64,000 nt of DNA from Nocardioides ginsengisegetis (lineage in GTDB: Bacteria; Actinomycetota; Actinomycetes; Propionibacteriales; Nocardioidaceae). Every line of letters starts with the position of its first letter. The first letter of the stretch is position 1. Under the pieces are notes generated by a model. The model worked only from the letters and a program-made list of their open reading frames with translations. It searched no databases and was not told where the DNA came from. Below are positions 55,422 to 64,000 of this stretch, one piece after another. The position numbers and the translations under genes are program-made. The stretch lies in assembly GCF_014138045.1 (NCBI RefSeq), contig NZ_JACGXA010000001.1, forward strand, positions 803,501 through 867,500, written 5' to 3'.

Positions 55422-58136
55422 TCAGCGCGCACTGCCGCCGAGCAGCCCGAGCTGGTGGGCCCGGCTGATGGCCGCGCGCCGGTTGTTGACGCCGAGCTTG
55501 GCGTAGATGTGCTTGGTGTGGGTGCGGACGGTGTTGAGGGACACGACGAGCTCGCGGGCGATGGCGGGGCCGTCGAGGTCGGAGCGCAGCAGCCGCAGGA
55601 CGTCGAGCTCGCGGTCGCTGAGCGGGTCGACCAGGTCCACCCGCGCCGTCCGGACAGGAGCCGGGGCCGCGGCCGCGACGAGCTCCCGCAGGAAGCCCGA
55701 GCGCGGGTGCTTCTCCGCGAGCGTCCGCAGCAGGTCCGTGACAGCAGGCGAGGCGTCGACGAAGACACGGATCCAGCCGTCCGGTTCGGCGAGCTCGACG
55801 GCGTGCCGCAGCGCGGCCAGCGCCGGGTCCGGCCCGCCGGTCGCTCGGAGGGCCTGACAGCGGAGCACCTCCAGCTCGATCACCGTGCCGAACCGTCCGC
55901 CGGCCGCGGCCGCCGCCAGCAGGCGGTCGAGCAGTGTCGCGGCGTCGCGCAGGGACGGGGCGGAGCCGGTCGCTGCGTGCTCGGCGAGCAGGATCCGGGC
56001 GAGGGTGATGTGCTCGTACTCCCGCAGGTAGGTCAGGTCGTCGTCCGCCGCGACCCGGTGCCGGCTCGCCCACGCCAGGGCCGCGGCCAGGTCGCCGCGC
56101 GCCGCGAGCACGCGGGCCCGGCTCGCGTGGACGGGTTGCACGTTGGGTGAGTAGTCGCCGACGTACACGCGCTCGGCCTCGTCGAGCAGCTCGAGCGCGG
56201 CCGCCAGGTCGCCCTCGGCCGCGCGGAGCCGGGCCATCCCGACCCGCCACCGGTAGGGGTTCTGAGCCAGTGAGGCGGCCTCGCCGAGCTCGTCGGCGTG
56301 GCGCAGGTGCTCGGCCGAGCCGGCGAGGTCGTTGCGGTACCACGCCGTCCGGCTCAGCCCCACGAGCATGTCGGCCGTGCCACGGACGACGGTGTCTCCG
56401 GGACCGGTCCGGGCGAGCTCGAGGGCGTCGACGAGGGTGCGGTCGGCGTCGCGCAGCCGGCCCAGCCGGAGCTCCATGTCCGCCATCGCGATCGGGCAGC
56501 CCAGCACGTCCGCGACATGGCCGGCCCGGGTGAGGCTCCGCATCGAGGTCGCATAGCTGCGGTGGGCGGCCTCGATGTCCCCGGTGGTCCAGGACGCCAG
56601 CCCGGACAGCGCGGCCGCCGCCCCGGTCACGAGGTCGTCACCGGCGGCCAGCTCGAGGGCCCGGTGTGCCCGGGCGACCGTGCCGGCCGGGTCGCCACCG
56701 ATCAGCGTGAGGGCGGCGCCGTACATCGCGACGGCGGCCGGCACGCGCGCGAGCTCGCCGGCGTCCTCGACGACGAGGTCCGTCGCGGGGCCGGCCAGCA
56801 TCCGCTCGACGTCGCGCAGCCGCCCGTCGACGCCGTCGAAGTCGTTGCTGGCCATCAGCCCGCCGACGAGCCCGATCGCGAGCACGGGACGACGACCCAC
56901 GACGTCCGCCGGGAGGTCGTCGGCCCAGCGGCGGATCACGTCCTCGCGGCGGTCGCGCCTCAGGTGGGGGATGGCGAGCTCGGCCAGGCCGGCGGCCCGG
57001 TCGGCGTCACCCGCGGCCAGCGCGTGGCGGACGGCGGCCACGGTGTCGCCCTCCTCAGCCCACCACCCGGCGGCCCGCCGATGCAGGTCCCGGACCTCGT
57101 CGGGTCGCTCCTCGAGCAGGTGCGCGTGGAGCACGTCGCCGAAGAGGTGGTGGTAGCGGAACCACCCTCGGCGGTCGTCGAGGGCGACGAGGAACAGGCC
57201 GGCCCGCTCCAGCGTGTCGAGCATCGACCTGCCGCTCCCGCCGGAGGTGCGCCCCGAGGGCGGGCTGACCGCGTCGCACAGCGGACCGGTGAGCCGGTCC
57301 AGGATCGAGGTGTCGAGCAGGAAGCGGCGTACGTCGTCGGGCTGGCGGGCCAGCACCTCGTCGGCGAGGTAGTCGACGACGAACCGGTCGTCGCCGGCGA
57401 ACCCGGCGATGAAGGCGGAGGGGTCGTCGCGGTCGCGCAGGGACAGCGCGGCCAGCTGCAGGGCCGCGACCCAGCCCTCGGTGCGGCTCTCGAGGGCCGT
57501 GATGTCGGCGGACGCGAGGTCGAAGCCGTGGAGGTCGTTGAGGTAGTCGGCGACCTCCTCGCGGGTGAAGCGCAGGTCGGCGGCGCGGACCTCCACGAGC
57601 TCGCCGCGCGCCCGCAGTCGCGACAGGGGCAGGGCCGGGTCGGCGCGCGTGGCGAGGACGAGTCGCAGCTGCGGCGGCAGGTGGTCGACGAGGAACGTCA
57701 TCCCCGACGCGACGTCGACGCCGTCGGCGAGGTGGTAGTCGTCGAGGACGAGGGTGACCTCCCCGAAGTGCACGCTCAGCTCGTTGACGAGCCCGGCGAG
57801 CACCGCCTCGACGGGCGCCTGCCCGGACCGCAGGAGGGTGAGCGCCGCGGCGGCCGAGCCGGGGACGGCGCGGTCGAGGGCCTGCAGGACGTAGGTCCAG
57901 AACGAGGTGGCGTCGCGGTCGCGCTCGTCGAGGGCCACCCAGGCGACGGGGCCGTCACCCGCTCCCGTCAGCCACTGGGTGACCAGGGTGGTCTTCCCGA
58001 AGCCGGCGGGTGCCGACACGACGGTGACGGGGGAGTCCGACGCGCGGCGCAGGAGGTCGTCCAGGCGCGGGCGGGGGACGAGGGCGCGGCGCGGCCGGGG
58101 CGCGAGCAGCTTGGTCTCCACCAGCGGGTCGGCCAT
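55422..58136 (-). CDS. MalT-like LuxR family transcriptional regulator
   Basis: A 904-residue STAND-type regulator. Start: DPLVETKLLAPRPRRALVPR, the typical MalT opening. Walker A is SAPAGFGKTTLVTQWL near 40-55, Walker B LVLDDYHLAD near 128-137, a winged helix and long TPR array, then C-terminal helix-turn-helix LSDRELDVLRLLRSDLDGPA and VSLNTVRTHTKHIYAKLGVN. ATP and an unknown ligand should control it. The 85-residue gene follows. Confidence 0.9.
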   Translation of the reverse strand: MADPLVETKLLAPRPRRALVPRPRLDDLLRRASDSPVTVVSAPAGFGKTTLVTQWLTGAGDGPVAWVALDERDRDATSFWTYVLQALDRAVPGSAAAALTLLRSGQAPVEAVLAGLVNELSVHFGEVTLVLDDYHLADGVDVASGMTFLVDHLPPQLRLVLATRADPALPLSRLRARGELVEVRAADLRFTREEVADYLNDLHGFDLASADITALESRTEGWVAALQLAALSLRDRDDPSAFIAGFAGDDRFVVDYLADEVLARQPDDVRRFLLDTSILDRLTGPLCDAVSPPSGRTSGGSGRSMLDTLERAGLFLVALDDRRGWFRYHHLFGDVLHAHLLEERPDEVRDLHRRAAGWWAEEGDTVAAVRHALAAGDADRAAGLAELAIPHLRRDRREDVIRRWADDLPADVVGRRPVLAIGLVGGLMASNDFDGVDGRLRDVERMLAGPATDLVVEDAGELARVPAAVAMYGAALTLIGGDPAGTVARAHRALELAAGDDLVTGAAAALSGLASWTTGDIEAAHRSYATSMRSLTRAGHVADVLGCPIAMADMELRLGRLRDADRTLVDALELARTGPGDTVVRGTADMLVGLSRTAWYRNDLAGSAEHLRHADELGEAASLAQNPYRWRVGMARLRAAEGDLAAALELLDEAERVYVGDYSPNVQPVHASRARVLAARGDLAAALAWASRHRVAADDDLTYLREYEHITLARILLAEHAATGSAPSLRDAATLLDRLLAAAAAGGRFGTVIELEVLRCQALRATGGPDPALAALRHAVELAEPDGWIRVFVDASPAVTDLLRTLAEKHPRSGFLRELVAAAAPAPVRTARVDLVDPLSDRELDVLRLLRSDLDGPAIARELVVSLNTVRTHTKHIYAKLGVNNRRAAISRAHQLGLLGGSAR

Positions 58137-58194
58137 CGGCGCTCCCCTCCACGGCGTCGGACTCGACGTACCCGAGCCTAGGGCAGGAAGGGCG

Positions 58195-58797
58195 TCAGTG
58201 CGCCGGCTGCGGGGCGGAGTGCGGTGCGTGCGTGGGCGCCCGCTCGCCCGGGCGTCCGAAGATGCTGAGCACCTCGGCCGGACCCTCGCCGGTGCTGCCG
58301 AACCAGTGCGGCACCCGGGTGTCGAACTCGGCGGCCTCGCCCACTCCCAGGACGAGGTCCTGGTCGCCCATCACCAACCGCATCTGCCCGGACAGCACGT
58401 AGAGCCACTCGAACCCGTCGTGGGTGCGCGGGTTCGGCTCGGACTGGGAGGTCGGGATGACGATCTTCCACGCCTGGATCCCGCCGGGACGGGTCAGGGG
58501 GAGGACCGTGCGCCCGTTGACCCGTCGCGGCTTCAGGCGGATCCGCGGGTCGCCGATCTCCGGGGCGCCGACGAGGTCGTCGAGGGGCACCCGGTAGGTC
58601 TGGGCGAGGGGGAGGAGCAGCTCCAGGCTCGGTCGCCGCTGGCCGTTCTCCAGCCGCGACAGGGTGCTCTTGGAGATGCCGGTCAGTCGGGCCACCTCGG
58701 TGAGGGTGAGGCCGCGTTGCTCCCGGACCCGGCGCAGCCGGGGCCCGACCTGGTCGAGGGCGGCGGCGGTGCTCGAGGGCGACGGCGACTCAGGCAT
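58195..58797 (-). CDS. XRE-cupin transcriptional regulator
   Basis: A 200-residue protein. Helix-turn-helix at about 13-67 (LRRVREQRGLTLTEVARLTG, ISKSTLSRLENGQRRPSLEL), cupin at about 110-185 (HDGFEWLYVLSGQMRLVMGD, LGVGEAAEFDTRVPHWFGS). Such regulators sense a small ligand through the cupin. ATG 58797 is chosen over an upstream frame overlapping the divergent promoter. It is divergent from the thioredoxin-reductase-like gene with a dyad between them. Confidence 0.9.
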   Translation of the reverse strand: MPESPSPSSTAAALDQVGPRLRRVREQRGLTLTEVARLTGISKSTLSRLENGQRRPSLELLLPLAQTYRVPLDDLVGAPEIGDPRIRLKPRRVNGRTVLPLTRPGGIQAWKIVIPTSQSEPNPRTHDGFEWLYVLSGQMRLVMGDQDLVLGVGEAAEFDTRVPHWFGSTGEGPAEVLSIFGRPGERAPTHAPHSAPQPAH

Positions 58798-58813
58798 GGG
58801 CTCATTGGAGCGT

Positions 58814-58843
58814 GCCGTTCCCGGAAACGGCAACAACCGTTGT
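58814..58843. promoter_or_regulatory. dyad operator between XRE regulator and flavoprotein
   Basis: GCCGTTcccggaAACGGC (58814-58831) is an exact 6-bp inverted repeat with a six-base spacer; ACAACCGTTGT (58833-58843) is a second short palindrome. They fill the middle of the 77-bp divergent spacer and probably serve the XRE-cupin regulator. Confidence 0.65.
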
Positions 58844-58874
58844 CGTGGGGACCGGACGCGGTCACTCTCGTGCC

Positions 58875-59834
58875 ATGAACGAATACGACGTGGTGGTGGT
58901 CGGCGGAGGCGCCGCCGGCCTCTCGGCAGCCCTGGTCCTCACCCGTGCCCGCCGCCGCGTCGCCGTCGTGGATGCGGGCGAGCCGCGCAACGCCCCCGCC
59001 GCGCACATGCACGGCTACCTCGGCTCCGACGGGCTCCCGCCCGCCGACCTGCTGCGGGCCGGGCGTGAGGAGGTCGCCGGCTACGGCGGCGAGCTCGTCG
59101 CGGGCCGGGTCACCGCCATCACCACGGTCGGATCGACGCCCCCCGGGCGTGGACACCGGCGCTGGTTCGACCTGCGGCTCGAGGACGGGAGCACGCTGCG
59201 CGCCCGCCGCGTCCTGGTCACCACCGGGCTGCGCGACGAGGTCCCGGACGTCCCCGGCGTCCGGGAGCGCTGGGGCCGCGACCTGCTGCACTGCCCCTAC
59301 TGCCACGGCTGGGAGGTGCGCGACCAGCCTCTCGGGGTGCTCGGCGGCACCGCGGAGGCCGTCGCCCACGCCCACCTGGTGCGCGAGTGGACCTCCGACG
59401 TCGTGCTCTTCACGCACGGCAGCCGGCTGACCGCCGACCAGCGCGAGCAGCTCGTGGCCCGCGCCATCGGCGTCGTCGACGAGCCCGTCACCCGCCTCGT
59501 GGTCGAGGACGACCGGCTGACCGGGGTCGAGCTCGGGTCCGGCCACGTCGTCCCGCGCGCCGCCGTGTTCGTCCGCCCGCAGCTCGTGCCGCAGGACGAC
59601 CTGCTCGTGGGCCTCGGCTGCGCGTCCCGCGACGACGGGTGGGTGGTCACCGACCCGACGGGCCTCACCAGCGTGCCCGGCGTCTGGGCGGCGGGAAACG
59701 CCGTCAACCCGCGCGCCCAGGTCATCACTGCCGCAGGCGAGGGCTCCGCGGCCGCGATCGCGATCAACGCCGACCTCGTCGAGGAGGACCTGCCGATCGC
59801 CGTCGCGAACTACCGGCTCGGCCTGCCCCTCTGA
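58875..59834 (+). CDS. thioredoxin reductase-like FAD oxidoreductase
   Basis: A 319-residue flavoprotein. FAD motif DVVVVGGGAAGLSAALVLTR at 5-24; redox-active CPYC at Cys140/Cys143 in LHCPYCHGWEV; second nucleotide motif LGVLGGTAEAVAHAHLV is weak, and the C-terminal FAD loop GVWAAGNAVNPRAQVITAAG is clear. The GxGxxA motif that binds NADPH is degenerate, so it may be an NADPH-independent thiol oxidase-like enzyme of the GliT/HlmI type. Divergent from the XRE-cupin gene, its likely regulator. Confidence 0.85.
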   Translation: MNEYDVVVVGGGAAGLSAALVLTRARRRVAVVDAGEPRNAPAAHMHGYLGSDGLPPADLLRAGREEVAGYGGELVAGRVTAITTVGSTPPGRGHRRWFDLRLEDGSTLRARRVLVTTGLRDEVPDVPGVRERWGRDLLHCPYCHGWEVRDQPLGVLGGTAEAVAHAHLVREWTSDVVLFTHGSRLTADQREQLVARAIGVVDEPVTRLVVEDDRLTGVELGSGHVVPRAAVFVRPQLVPQDDLLVGLGCASRDDGWVVTDPTGLTSVPGVWAAGNAVNPRAQVITAAGEGSAAAIAINADLVEEDLPIAVANYRLGLPL

Positions 59835-59902
59835 CCGGTCCTCCCGGGACGACCCCACCCCTCACCACGCACCTACCCACCCCCCACGCCAGGAGCTCCG
59901 CC

Positions 59903-60136
59903 ATGCCCGCACCCGTCCCGCCGCCCACCCAGCACCAGCTCGCCCTGATGATCTGGGTCGCGGTCTTCCCGACCCTCACGGTCCTGAACCTGGTGCTCGG
60001 TGACACCCTGGCCGACCTGCCCGGCGTGCTCCGCACGTTCGTGCTGGCCACCCTCGCGGTCCCGATCGTCATCTACGGCCTGATGCCGCGCCTGCACCGG
60101 GTCCGGGCGCGCCTCCTCCTCCGCCGGGTCGCCTGA
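59903..60136 (+). CDS. small two-helix membrane protein
   Basis: A 77-residue protein: LALMIWVAVFPTLTVLNLVL and RTFVLATLAVPIVIYGLMPR are two membrane helices, with a basic C-terminus (RLHRVRARLLLRRVA). ATG 59903 follows AGGAG. It resembles small DUF2798-like proteins found beside MMPL or flavoprotein genes. It lies 68 bp after the flavoprotein stop and is probably co-transcribed. Confidence 0.75.
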   Translation: MPAPVPPPTQHQLALMIWVAVFPTLTVLNLVLGDTLADLPGVLRTFVLATLAVPIVIYGLMPRLHRVRARLLLRRVA

Positions 60137-60172
60137 GGACTGCCGCCCCCGGGGCACGAATCACCCCGCCGC

Positions 60173-60188
60173 TCACCACCTGTGGTGA
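60173..60188. promoter_or_regulatory. TCACCAC dyad upstream of MMPL gene
   Basis: TCACCACctGTGGTGA, a perfect 7-bp inverted repeat with a two-base centre, 74 bp before the transporter start. A further CTCACCACG half-site is at 60195-60203 and another at 59862-59870. Probably an operator for a TetR- or LuxR-type regulator. Confidence 0.55.
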
Positions 60189-60261
60189 CGACCCCTCACC
60201 ACGTCGCTGCCTAGCTTCGCGGACCAGGAGCACCACCCCCATCTTCCCGAAAGGCACGACC

Positions 60262-62433
60262 ATGGACAGGTTCACCCGCGGCATCGCCACCGCCAGCGCG
60301 AGGCACCCATGGCGCACCATCACGAGCTGGGTCCTCGTCCTGGGCGCCGTCTTCTTCCTCGCCGCCGCCGGCGGCGGGACCTTCACCGACGACTTCTCCG
60401 CACCCGGCAGCCAGAGCGCCCGCGCCATGGAGCTGCTCAACCAGAACTTCCCGGACGCCGCCAAGGGCTCGGCCATGGTCGTCCTCGAGGCCCAGGACGG
60501 TACGACGCTCGCCGACCAGCGCGGCCAGGTGGCGACGGTCCTCGGCGGCGTGGACGCCCTCGACCACGTCGCCTCGGTCACGGACCCGTTCGCGGCGGGC
60601 ACGATCTCCGCCGACGGCCGGATCGGCTATGCCGTGCTGACCCTCGACGTCCCCGAGCGGGAGATGGGCAAGCCGGCGTTCACCGTGCTGTCCGACGCGG
60701 TCTCGGGCACCGACGTCCAGGGCCTGCGCGTCGAGCTCGGCGGCGCCGCGGTGTTCCTGAACTCCGAGGACAGCGCCGGCGGCCACGTCGCCATCGGGCT
60801 CCTCGTCGCGCTCCTCGTGCTGCTCGTCGTCTTCGGCACCCTCGTCTCGGCGATCCTCCCGATCGGGCTGTCCATCGTCGCGGTCGGCGCCAGCATCGGT
60901 GGCATCACCCTGATGGCCGGGGCGATGGACGTGTCGGTCTCGGCCATCTCGGTCGCCGGGCTGGTCGGGCTCGGGGTCGGCGTCGACTACGCCCTGTTCG
61001 TCCTGGCCCGCTACCGGGAGAACCGCTCCGCCGGGCAGGAGAACTCCCAGGCCCTGGCTGGTGCGATGGGATCCTCCGGCGCCGCCGTGGTCTTCGCCGG
61101 AGGCACCGTCGTCATCGCCACCGCAGCCCTGGCCATCACCGGCCTGGGCGTGCTGACCTCGATCGGCCTCGCGACCGCGATCATGGTGTTCTTCGCCGTC
61201 GCCGCGGCCATCACCCTCCTCCCGGCCCTGCTGGCCCTGCTGGGGAACCGCATCGACCGCGGCCGCCTCGTGCGCCGGCACCGCCCCGTCAAGGCGGCCG
61301 AGGACACCGCCTGGTGGCGCTTCGGCCACCGCGTCTCCGCCCGGCCGTGGCCCTACCTGCTCGCCTCGATCGGCGTGCTCGTGGCCATCGCGGCCCCGGC
61401 GTTCTGGATGCAGACGAGCTTCCCGGCCGCCGGTGACGCTCCCGCCGGGACGACCCACCGCCAGGCCTACGACCTGCTCACCGAGGGATTCGGCGTCGGC
61501 ATCAACGCACCGCTCCTCGTCGTGGTCGACCTCGACGCGGCGGGCACGGACGCCCCCGGTCTGGCCACCCTCACCCGTGAGATCGCCGCCGTCCCCGGCA
61601 TCGCGTCCGTCGGCGAGCCCCAGACGTCGGCCGACGGGAGCACGGCGGTCTTCACGGCCATCCCCACCACCGGTCCCGCCGACCTCGCCACGTCCTCGAC
61701 CATCACCCTGGTCCGCGAGGCGATCCCGGGCAACGTCTACGTCTCCGGCATCACCGCGAGCACCGACGACCTCAACGCCCAGCTCTCCCGGACGCTGCCG
61801 ATCTTCATCGGTGCCGTGATCGCGGTGTCCTTCCTCCTGCTGATGATGGTCTTCCGCTCCGTCGCGGTCCCGCTGAAGGCCGCCGCGATGAACCTGCTGT
61901 CGATCGGTGCCGCCTACGGCGTCCTGGTCGCGGTCTTCCAGTGGGGCTGGGGCAGCAGCCTGATCGGCATGGAGGGACCGACCCCGATCACCTCGATCAT
62001 CGTGGTCATCATGTTCCCGATCCTGTTCGGGCTCTCGATGGACTACGAGGTGTTCCTGCTGTCCCGGATCCGCGAGGAGTACGTCCGCACCGGTGACAAC
62101 ACCGAGTCGGTCGCCCGCGGCCTGGCCGGGACGGGACGGGTGGTCACGTCCGCGGCGCTGATCATGGTCGTGATCTTCCTCAGCTTCGTGGCCAGCCCGA
62201 TCCCGTCGCTGAAGATGGTCGGGCTGGGGCTCGCGGTCGCGATCCTCGTCGACGCCACGATCGTCCGGCTGGTGCTGGTGCCCGCCGCGATGGCGCTCCT
62301 CGGCGACCGGAACTGGTGGCTCCCCGGCTGGCTCGACCGGATCCTGCCGCACGTCACCGTCGAGGGCTCCGCTGTCGAGGCGGCGTACGACGAGCTCGCC
62401 GGCACCACCGAGGAGGAGCTGGTCGGCCGCTGA
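60262..62433 (+). CDS. MMPL family RND transporter
   Basis: A 723-residue membrane protein in two halves, each with a leading helix, a periplasmic-side domain and five helices. Signatures: GLGVGVDYALFVLARYRENR near residue 238 and FGLSMDYEVFLLSRIREEYV near 590, the Asp-Tyr pair of helix 4 and 10 that carries protons. The family exports lipids or drugs. Followed by a strong bidirectional hairpin. Confidence 0.93.
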   Translation: MDRFTRGIATASARHPWRTITSWVLVLGAVFFLAAAGGGTFTDDFSAPGSQSARAMELLNQNFPDAAKGSAMVVLEAQDGTTLADQRGQVATVLGGVDALDHVASVTDPFAAGTISADGRIGYAVLTLDVPEREMGKPAFTVLSDAVSGTDVQGLRVELGGAAVFLNSEDSAGGHVAIGLLVALLVLLVVFGTLVSAILPIGLSIVAVGASIGGITLMAGAMDVSVSAISVAGLVGLGVGVDYALFVLARYRENRSAGQENSQALAGAMGSSGAAVVFAGGTVVIATAALAITGLGVLTSIGLATAIMVFFAVAAAITLLPALLALLGNRIDRGRLVRRHRPVKAAEDTAWWRFGHRVSARPWPYLLASIGVLVAIAAPAFWMQTSFPAAGDAPAGTTHRQAYDLLTEGFGVGINAPLLVVVDLDAAGTDAPGLATLTREIAAVPGIASVGEPQTSADGSTAVFTAIPTTGPADLATSSTITLVREAIPGNVYVSGITASTDDLNAQLSRTLPIFIGAVIAVSFLLLMMVFRSVAVPLKAAAMNLLSIGAAYGVLVAVFQWGWGSSLIGMEGPTPITSIIVVIMFPILFGLSMDYEVFLLSRIREEYVRTGDNTESVARGLAGTGRVVTSAALIMVVIFLSFVASPIPSLKMVGLGLAVAILVDATIVRLVLVPAAMALLGDRNWWLPGWLDRILPHVTVEGSAVEAAYDELAGTTEEELVGR

Positions 62434-62445
62434 CGACCGCGTGGC

Positions 62446-62479
62446 AGAGGCCCCCACCGGGTGGACGGTGGGGGCCTCT
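62446..62479. terminator. bidirectional terminator
   Basis: A perfect 13-bp GC-rich stem AGAGGCCCCCACC / GGTGGGGGCCTCT (62446-62458 with 62467-62479) and an eight-base loop. It lies between the stops of the convergent MMPL and hemerythrin genes and serves both. Confidence 0.9.
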
Positions 62480-62492
62480 GGTGACGCAGGGG

Positions 62493-62993
62493 TCAGGAGA
62501 TGATCGCGTCGATCGTCTTCTTGAGCGCGCTGGGCTGGGAGGGACGCTTCGGGGCCGTCTTGCGGGCCTCGATCATCTCGGCCCCGATCTCCTGCAGCAC
62601 CGTCCGCCCCAGGCCCTCCCGGACCTTCGGGAACCACTCCTGCTCCTCCTCGTCCATGTGGTGCCGGACGTTCTCGATGAGCACGGTGGTCTTGGCGACG
62701 AAGCGCTCGCTGTCGGGCTTCATGGCGGCCAGCTCGACCACGAGAACATCGGCGACGTGGTGCTCCTCGTAGGACTCCAGGACGTCGTCCTCGACCTCGG
62801 GGAGCAGCTCGCGGACGCGGGGATACATCACCTCGTTCTCGAGGTAGGTGTGGACCGTCAGCAGCTCGATGATCCGGTCGACGGCGGCGCCCTTCGCGGC
62901 GTACGCCTTGTCACCGGCCTCCTCGAAGTCGGTGAAGGCCTTGCGGATCAGCTGGTGCTCGTCCTTGAGCAGGACGATGGCATCGGTGGACAT
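62493..62993 (-). CDS. hemerythrin HHE-domain protein
   Basis: A 166-residue protein. Iron ligands are visible: VLLKDEHQLIRKAF (His13), LLTVHTYLENEVMYP (His49, Glu53), ESYEEHHVADVLVVEL (His78/79) and NVRHHMDEEEQEWFP (His111/112, Glu116). This is the four-helix hemerythrin pattern used for O2 or NO sensing, or for iron storage. The C-terminus is basic (KTAPKRPSQPSALKK). Start ATG is fixed by the MSTDAIVLLK opening. Confidence 0.92.
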   Translation of the reverse strand: MSTDAIVLLKDEHQLIRKAFTDFEEAGDKAYAAKGAAVDRIIELLTVHTYLENEVMYPRVRELLPEVEDDVLESYEEHHVADVLVVELAAMKPDSERFVAKTTVLIENVRHHMDEEEQEWFPKVREGLGRTVLQEIGAEMIEARKTAPKRPSQPSALKKTIDAIIS

Positions 62994-63097
62994 GGGGTCT
63001 CCCTGGATCGGCTGCGGGGGAGCGGGTGCTCCGGGAGTCCCGTACCCCGCAGCGGCGAAGGTGACCTCGCCCCTCCGGGTGAAGCCGACGCACGCCG

Positions 63098-63388
63098 TCA
63101 GCCCGGACGCACCGGCTCGTCCACGTCGATGGTCGGACGCCGGCCGGGGCTGTTGGCCTCGATGTCGGCGATCGTCGACTCCATCAGGTCGTGGACCAGG
63201 CCGTTGAGGGCGCGGCAGACCGCGAGCTCGTCGCCGATCTCGGGTACCTCGGGGTCGCTCGGGTTCCGTCGGGCGGCTCCGACGTTGCGCAGCTCGGTGC
63301 CGAGACCGGTCCGCAGGACGGCCTCCGCCCTGGTGCGCGGCCCGTCCTCGAACAGGAAGAGGTCGATGGTCCACTTCGCCGTGTGCAT
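63098..63388 (-). CDS. DUF1876 (dsRBD-fold) protein
   Basis: A 96-residue protein beginning MHTAKWTIDLFLFEDGPRTR, followed by AEAVLRTG, the DUF1876 pattern of a beta strand, a turn and a helix. The middle has IGDELAVCRALNGLVHDLME. DUF1876 proteins have a double-stranded RNA-binding-like fold and are common in actinobacteria, often near stress genes. The function is unknown. ATG 63388 has a good GGAAGGACC upstream. Confidence 0.87.
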   Translation of the reverse strand: MHTAKWTIDLFLFEDGPRTRAEAVLRTGLGTELRNVGAARRNPSDPEVPEIGDELAVCRALNGLVHDLMESTIADIEANSPGRRPTIDVDEPVRPG

Positions 63389-63475
63389 GGCTGGTCCTTC
63401 CGTCGCTCCGTGCTCCGACTCTCGTCGTTGCGGGGCGCGGCCGACAGGGGCCAAGGTCCGCCGGTGCGGGGCCGG

Positions 63476-64000
63476 TCAGCTCCCGCCGGCGGGCAGGGCC
63501 TCGAGCAGGATGTCGGGGTTGTCCCGGGCGGTGACCATGGCGCGCCACTGGTCGACGAACAGCGCCAGCCGCGTGCCGTCGCTGCGCTGGAGGACCTCGA
63601 TGCCGCGCATCCCGGACAGCTTCGCGGCGCCGGCGGCGTCGGTGATCCGGGCGACCTGGTAGTCGAGCCGGGAGAAGCGGATCGGGGCGTTGAACTCGTT
63701 GGTCATCCGGTCCTCGACGACCTCGAACTGCATCGGACCGACCGCCGCGAGCACCGGGGTCTGGTCGCCGCGCAGGTCGGAGCGCAGCACCTGCACCACG
63801 CCCTCCTGGTCGAGCTGCTCGATGCCCTTGCGGAACTGCTTGTAGCGGCCGATGTCGCCGGCGCTGGCGGTCACGAAGTGCTCGGGGGCGAAGGTCGGGA
63901 CGGGCGGGTACTCGATGGCGTCGCCGACGTACACCGTGTCCCCGACGCGCAGCGCCTGCGCGTTGACGAAGCCGATGATGTCGCCGGGCTCGGCGTTCTC
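63476..64000 (-). CDS. prfC: peptide chain release factor 3 (C-terminal part)
   Basis: The last ~174 residues of RF3; the rest is beyond the right edge. Visible: ENAEPGDIIGFVNAQALRVG from domain II, FAPEHFVTASAGDIGRYKQF, then GVVQVLRSDLRGDQTPVLAA and VGPMQFEVVEDRMTNEFNAP, the domain III signature. RF3 is the GTPase that recycles RF1/RF2 from the ribosome. The GTPase domain is not in the window. The stop is about 88 bp from the DUF1876 start. Confidence 0.93.
   Translation of the reverse strand, partial: ENAEPGDIIGFVNAQALRVGDTVYVGDAIEYPPVPTFAPEHFVTASAGDIGRYKQFRKGIEQLDQEGVVQVLRSDLRGDQTPVLAAVGPMQFEVVEDRMTNEFNAPIRFSRLDYQVARITDAAGAAKLSGMRGIEVLQRSDGTRLALFVDQWRAMVTARDNPDILLEALPAGGS

Overview
The window is very GC-rich with dense, mostly ATGA/TGATG-coupled genes and GTG starts. 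Several families point to an actinobacterium of the Nocardioides/Propionibacteriales type: a PPA1309-family protein, UPF0182, a PDZ-Lon (YlbL-like) protease, a DUF2342-type metalloprotease, DUF1876, LAL/MalT-type LuxR regulators and a TPP riboswitch ahead of a thi operon. This assignment is an inference from gene content.

Layout. 1-5902: housekeeping block (metalloprotease N-terminus, moaE, small membrane protein, PDZ-Lon protease, PPA1309 protein, UPF0182 protein). 6030-6103: an initiator tRNA-Met whose last 39 bp (6069-6107) recur exactly at 22025-22063, so 6108-22024 has the layout of an island integrated into a tRNA gene. It carries a four-gene SGNH-hydrolase cassette, a complete-looking TPP-riboswitch thi operon (thiE-thiO-thiS-thiG-tenI-thiD-thiC), a 2.2-kb region with two copies of a strongly folded ~200-nt element and two small related C2H2-type zinc-finger genes, a fragment that looks like a tyrosine-integrase N-terminus, an excisionase-fold/PIN toxin-antitoxin pair, and a 1421-codon YobI-like P-loop NTPase.

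22184-32336: secreted and membrane proteins, then a full K+ system (orphan four-helix membrane protein, micro-ORF, kdpF-A-B-C-D-E), divergent from an APC-type transporter (32503). The gap between them holds 11-bp-spaced GTTAGGG repeats. 34646-39744: envelope group with a membrane-anchored hypothetical, a natural fusion of a SEDS (RodA/FtsW) polymerase to a class B penicillin-binding protein, and a convergent MreB-like actin. 39815-47443: MDR reductase and DJ-1 protein divergent from a LAL regulator, then a hydrolase, an MFS exporter and a tiny Cys-rich protein; three copies of a 17-bp CCGG-dyad motif suggest a local regulon. 47488-50994: a cassette of LuxR-type regulator, cupin, NTF2-like and TPR proteins between two related hairpin repeats.

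51004-64000: a CDP-glycerol-transferase-like protein, an esterase-DUF5519 fusion with a VOC protein, an F420-reductase-like protein divergent from a MarR regulator over twin operators, a MalT-like regulator, an XRE-cupin regulator divergent from a thioredoxin-reductase-like flavoprotein, an MMPL transporter, a hemerythrin, a DUF1876 protein and the C-terminal part of peptide release factor 3. All family calls are by reading the translations; no database search was run.
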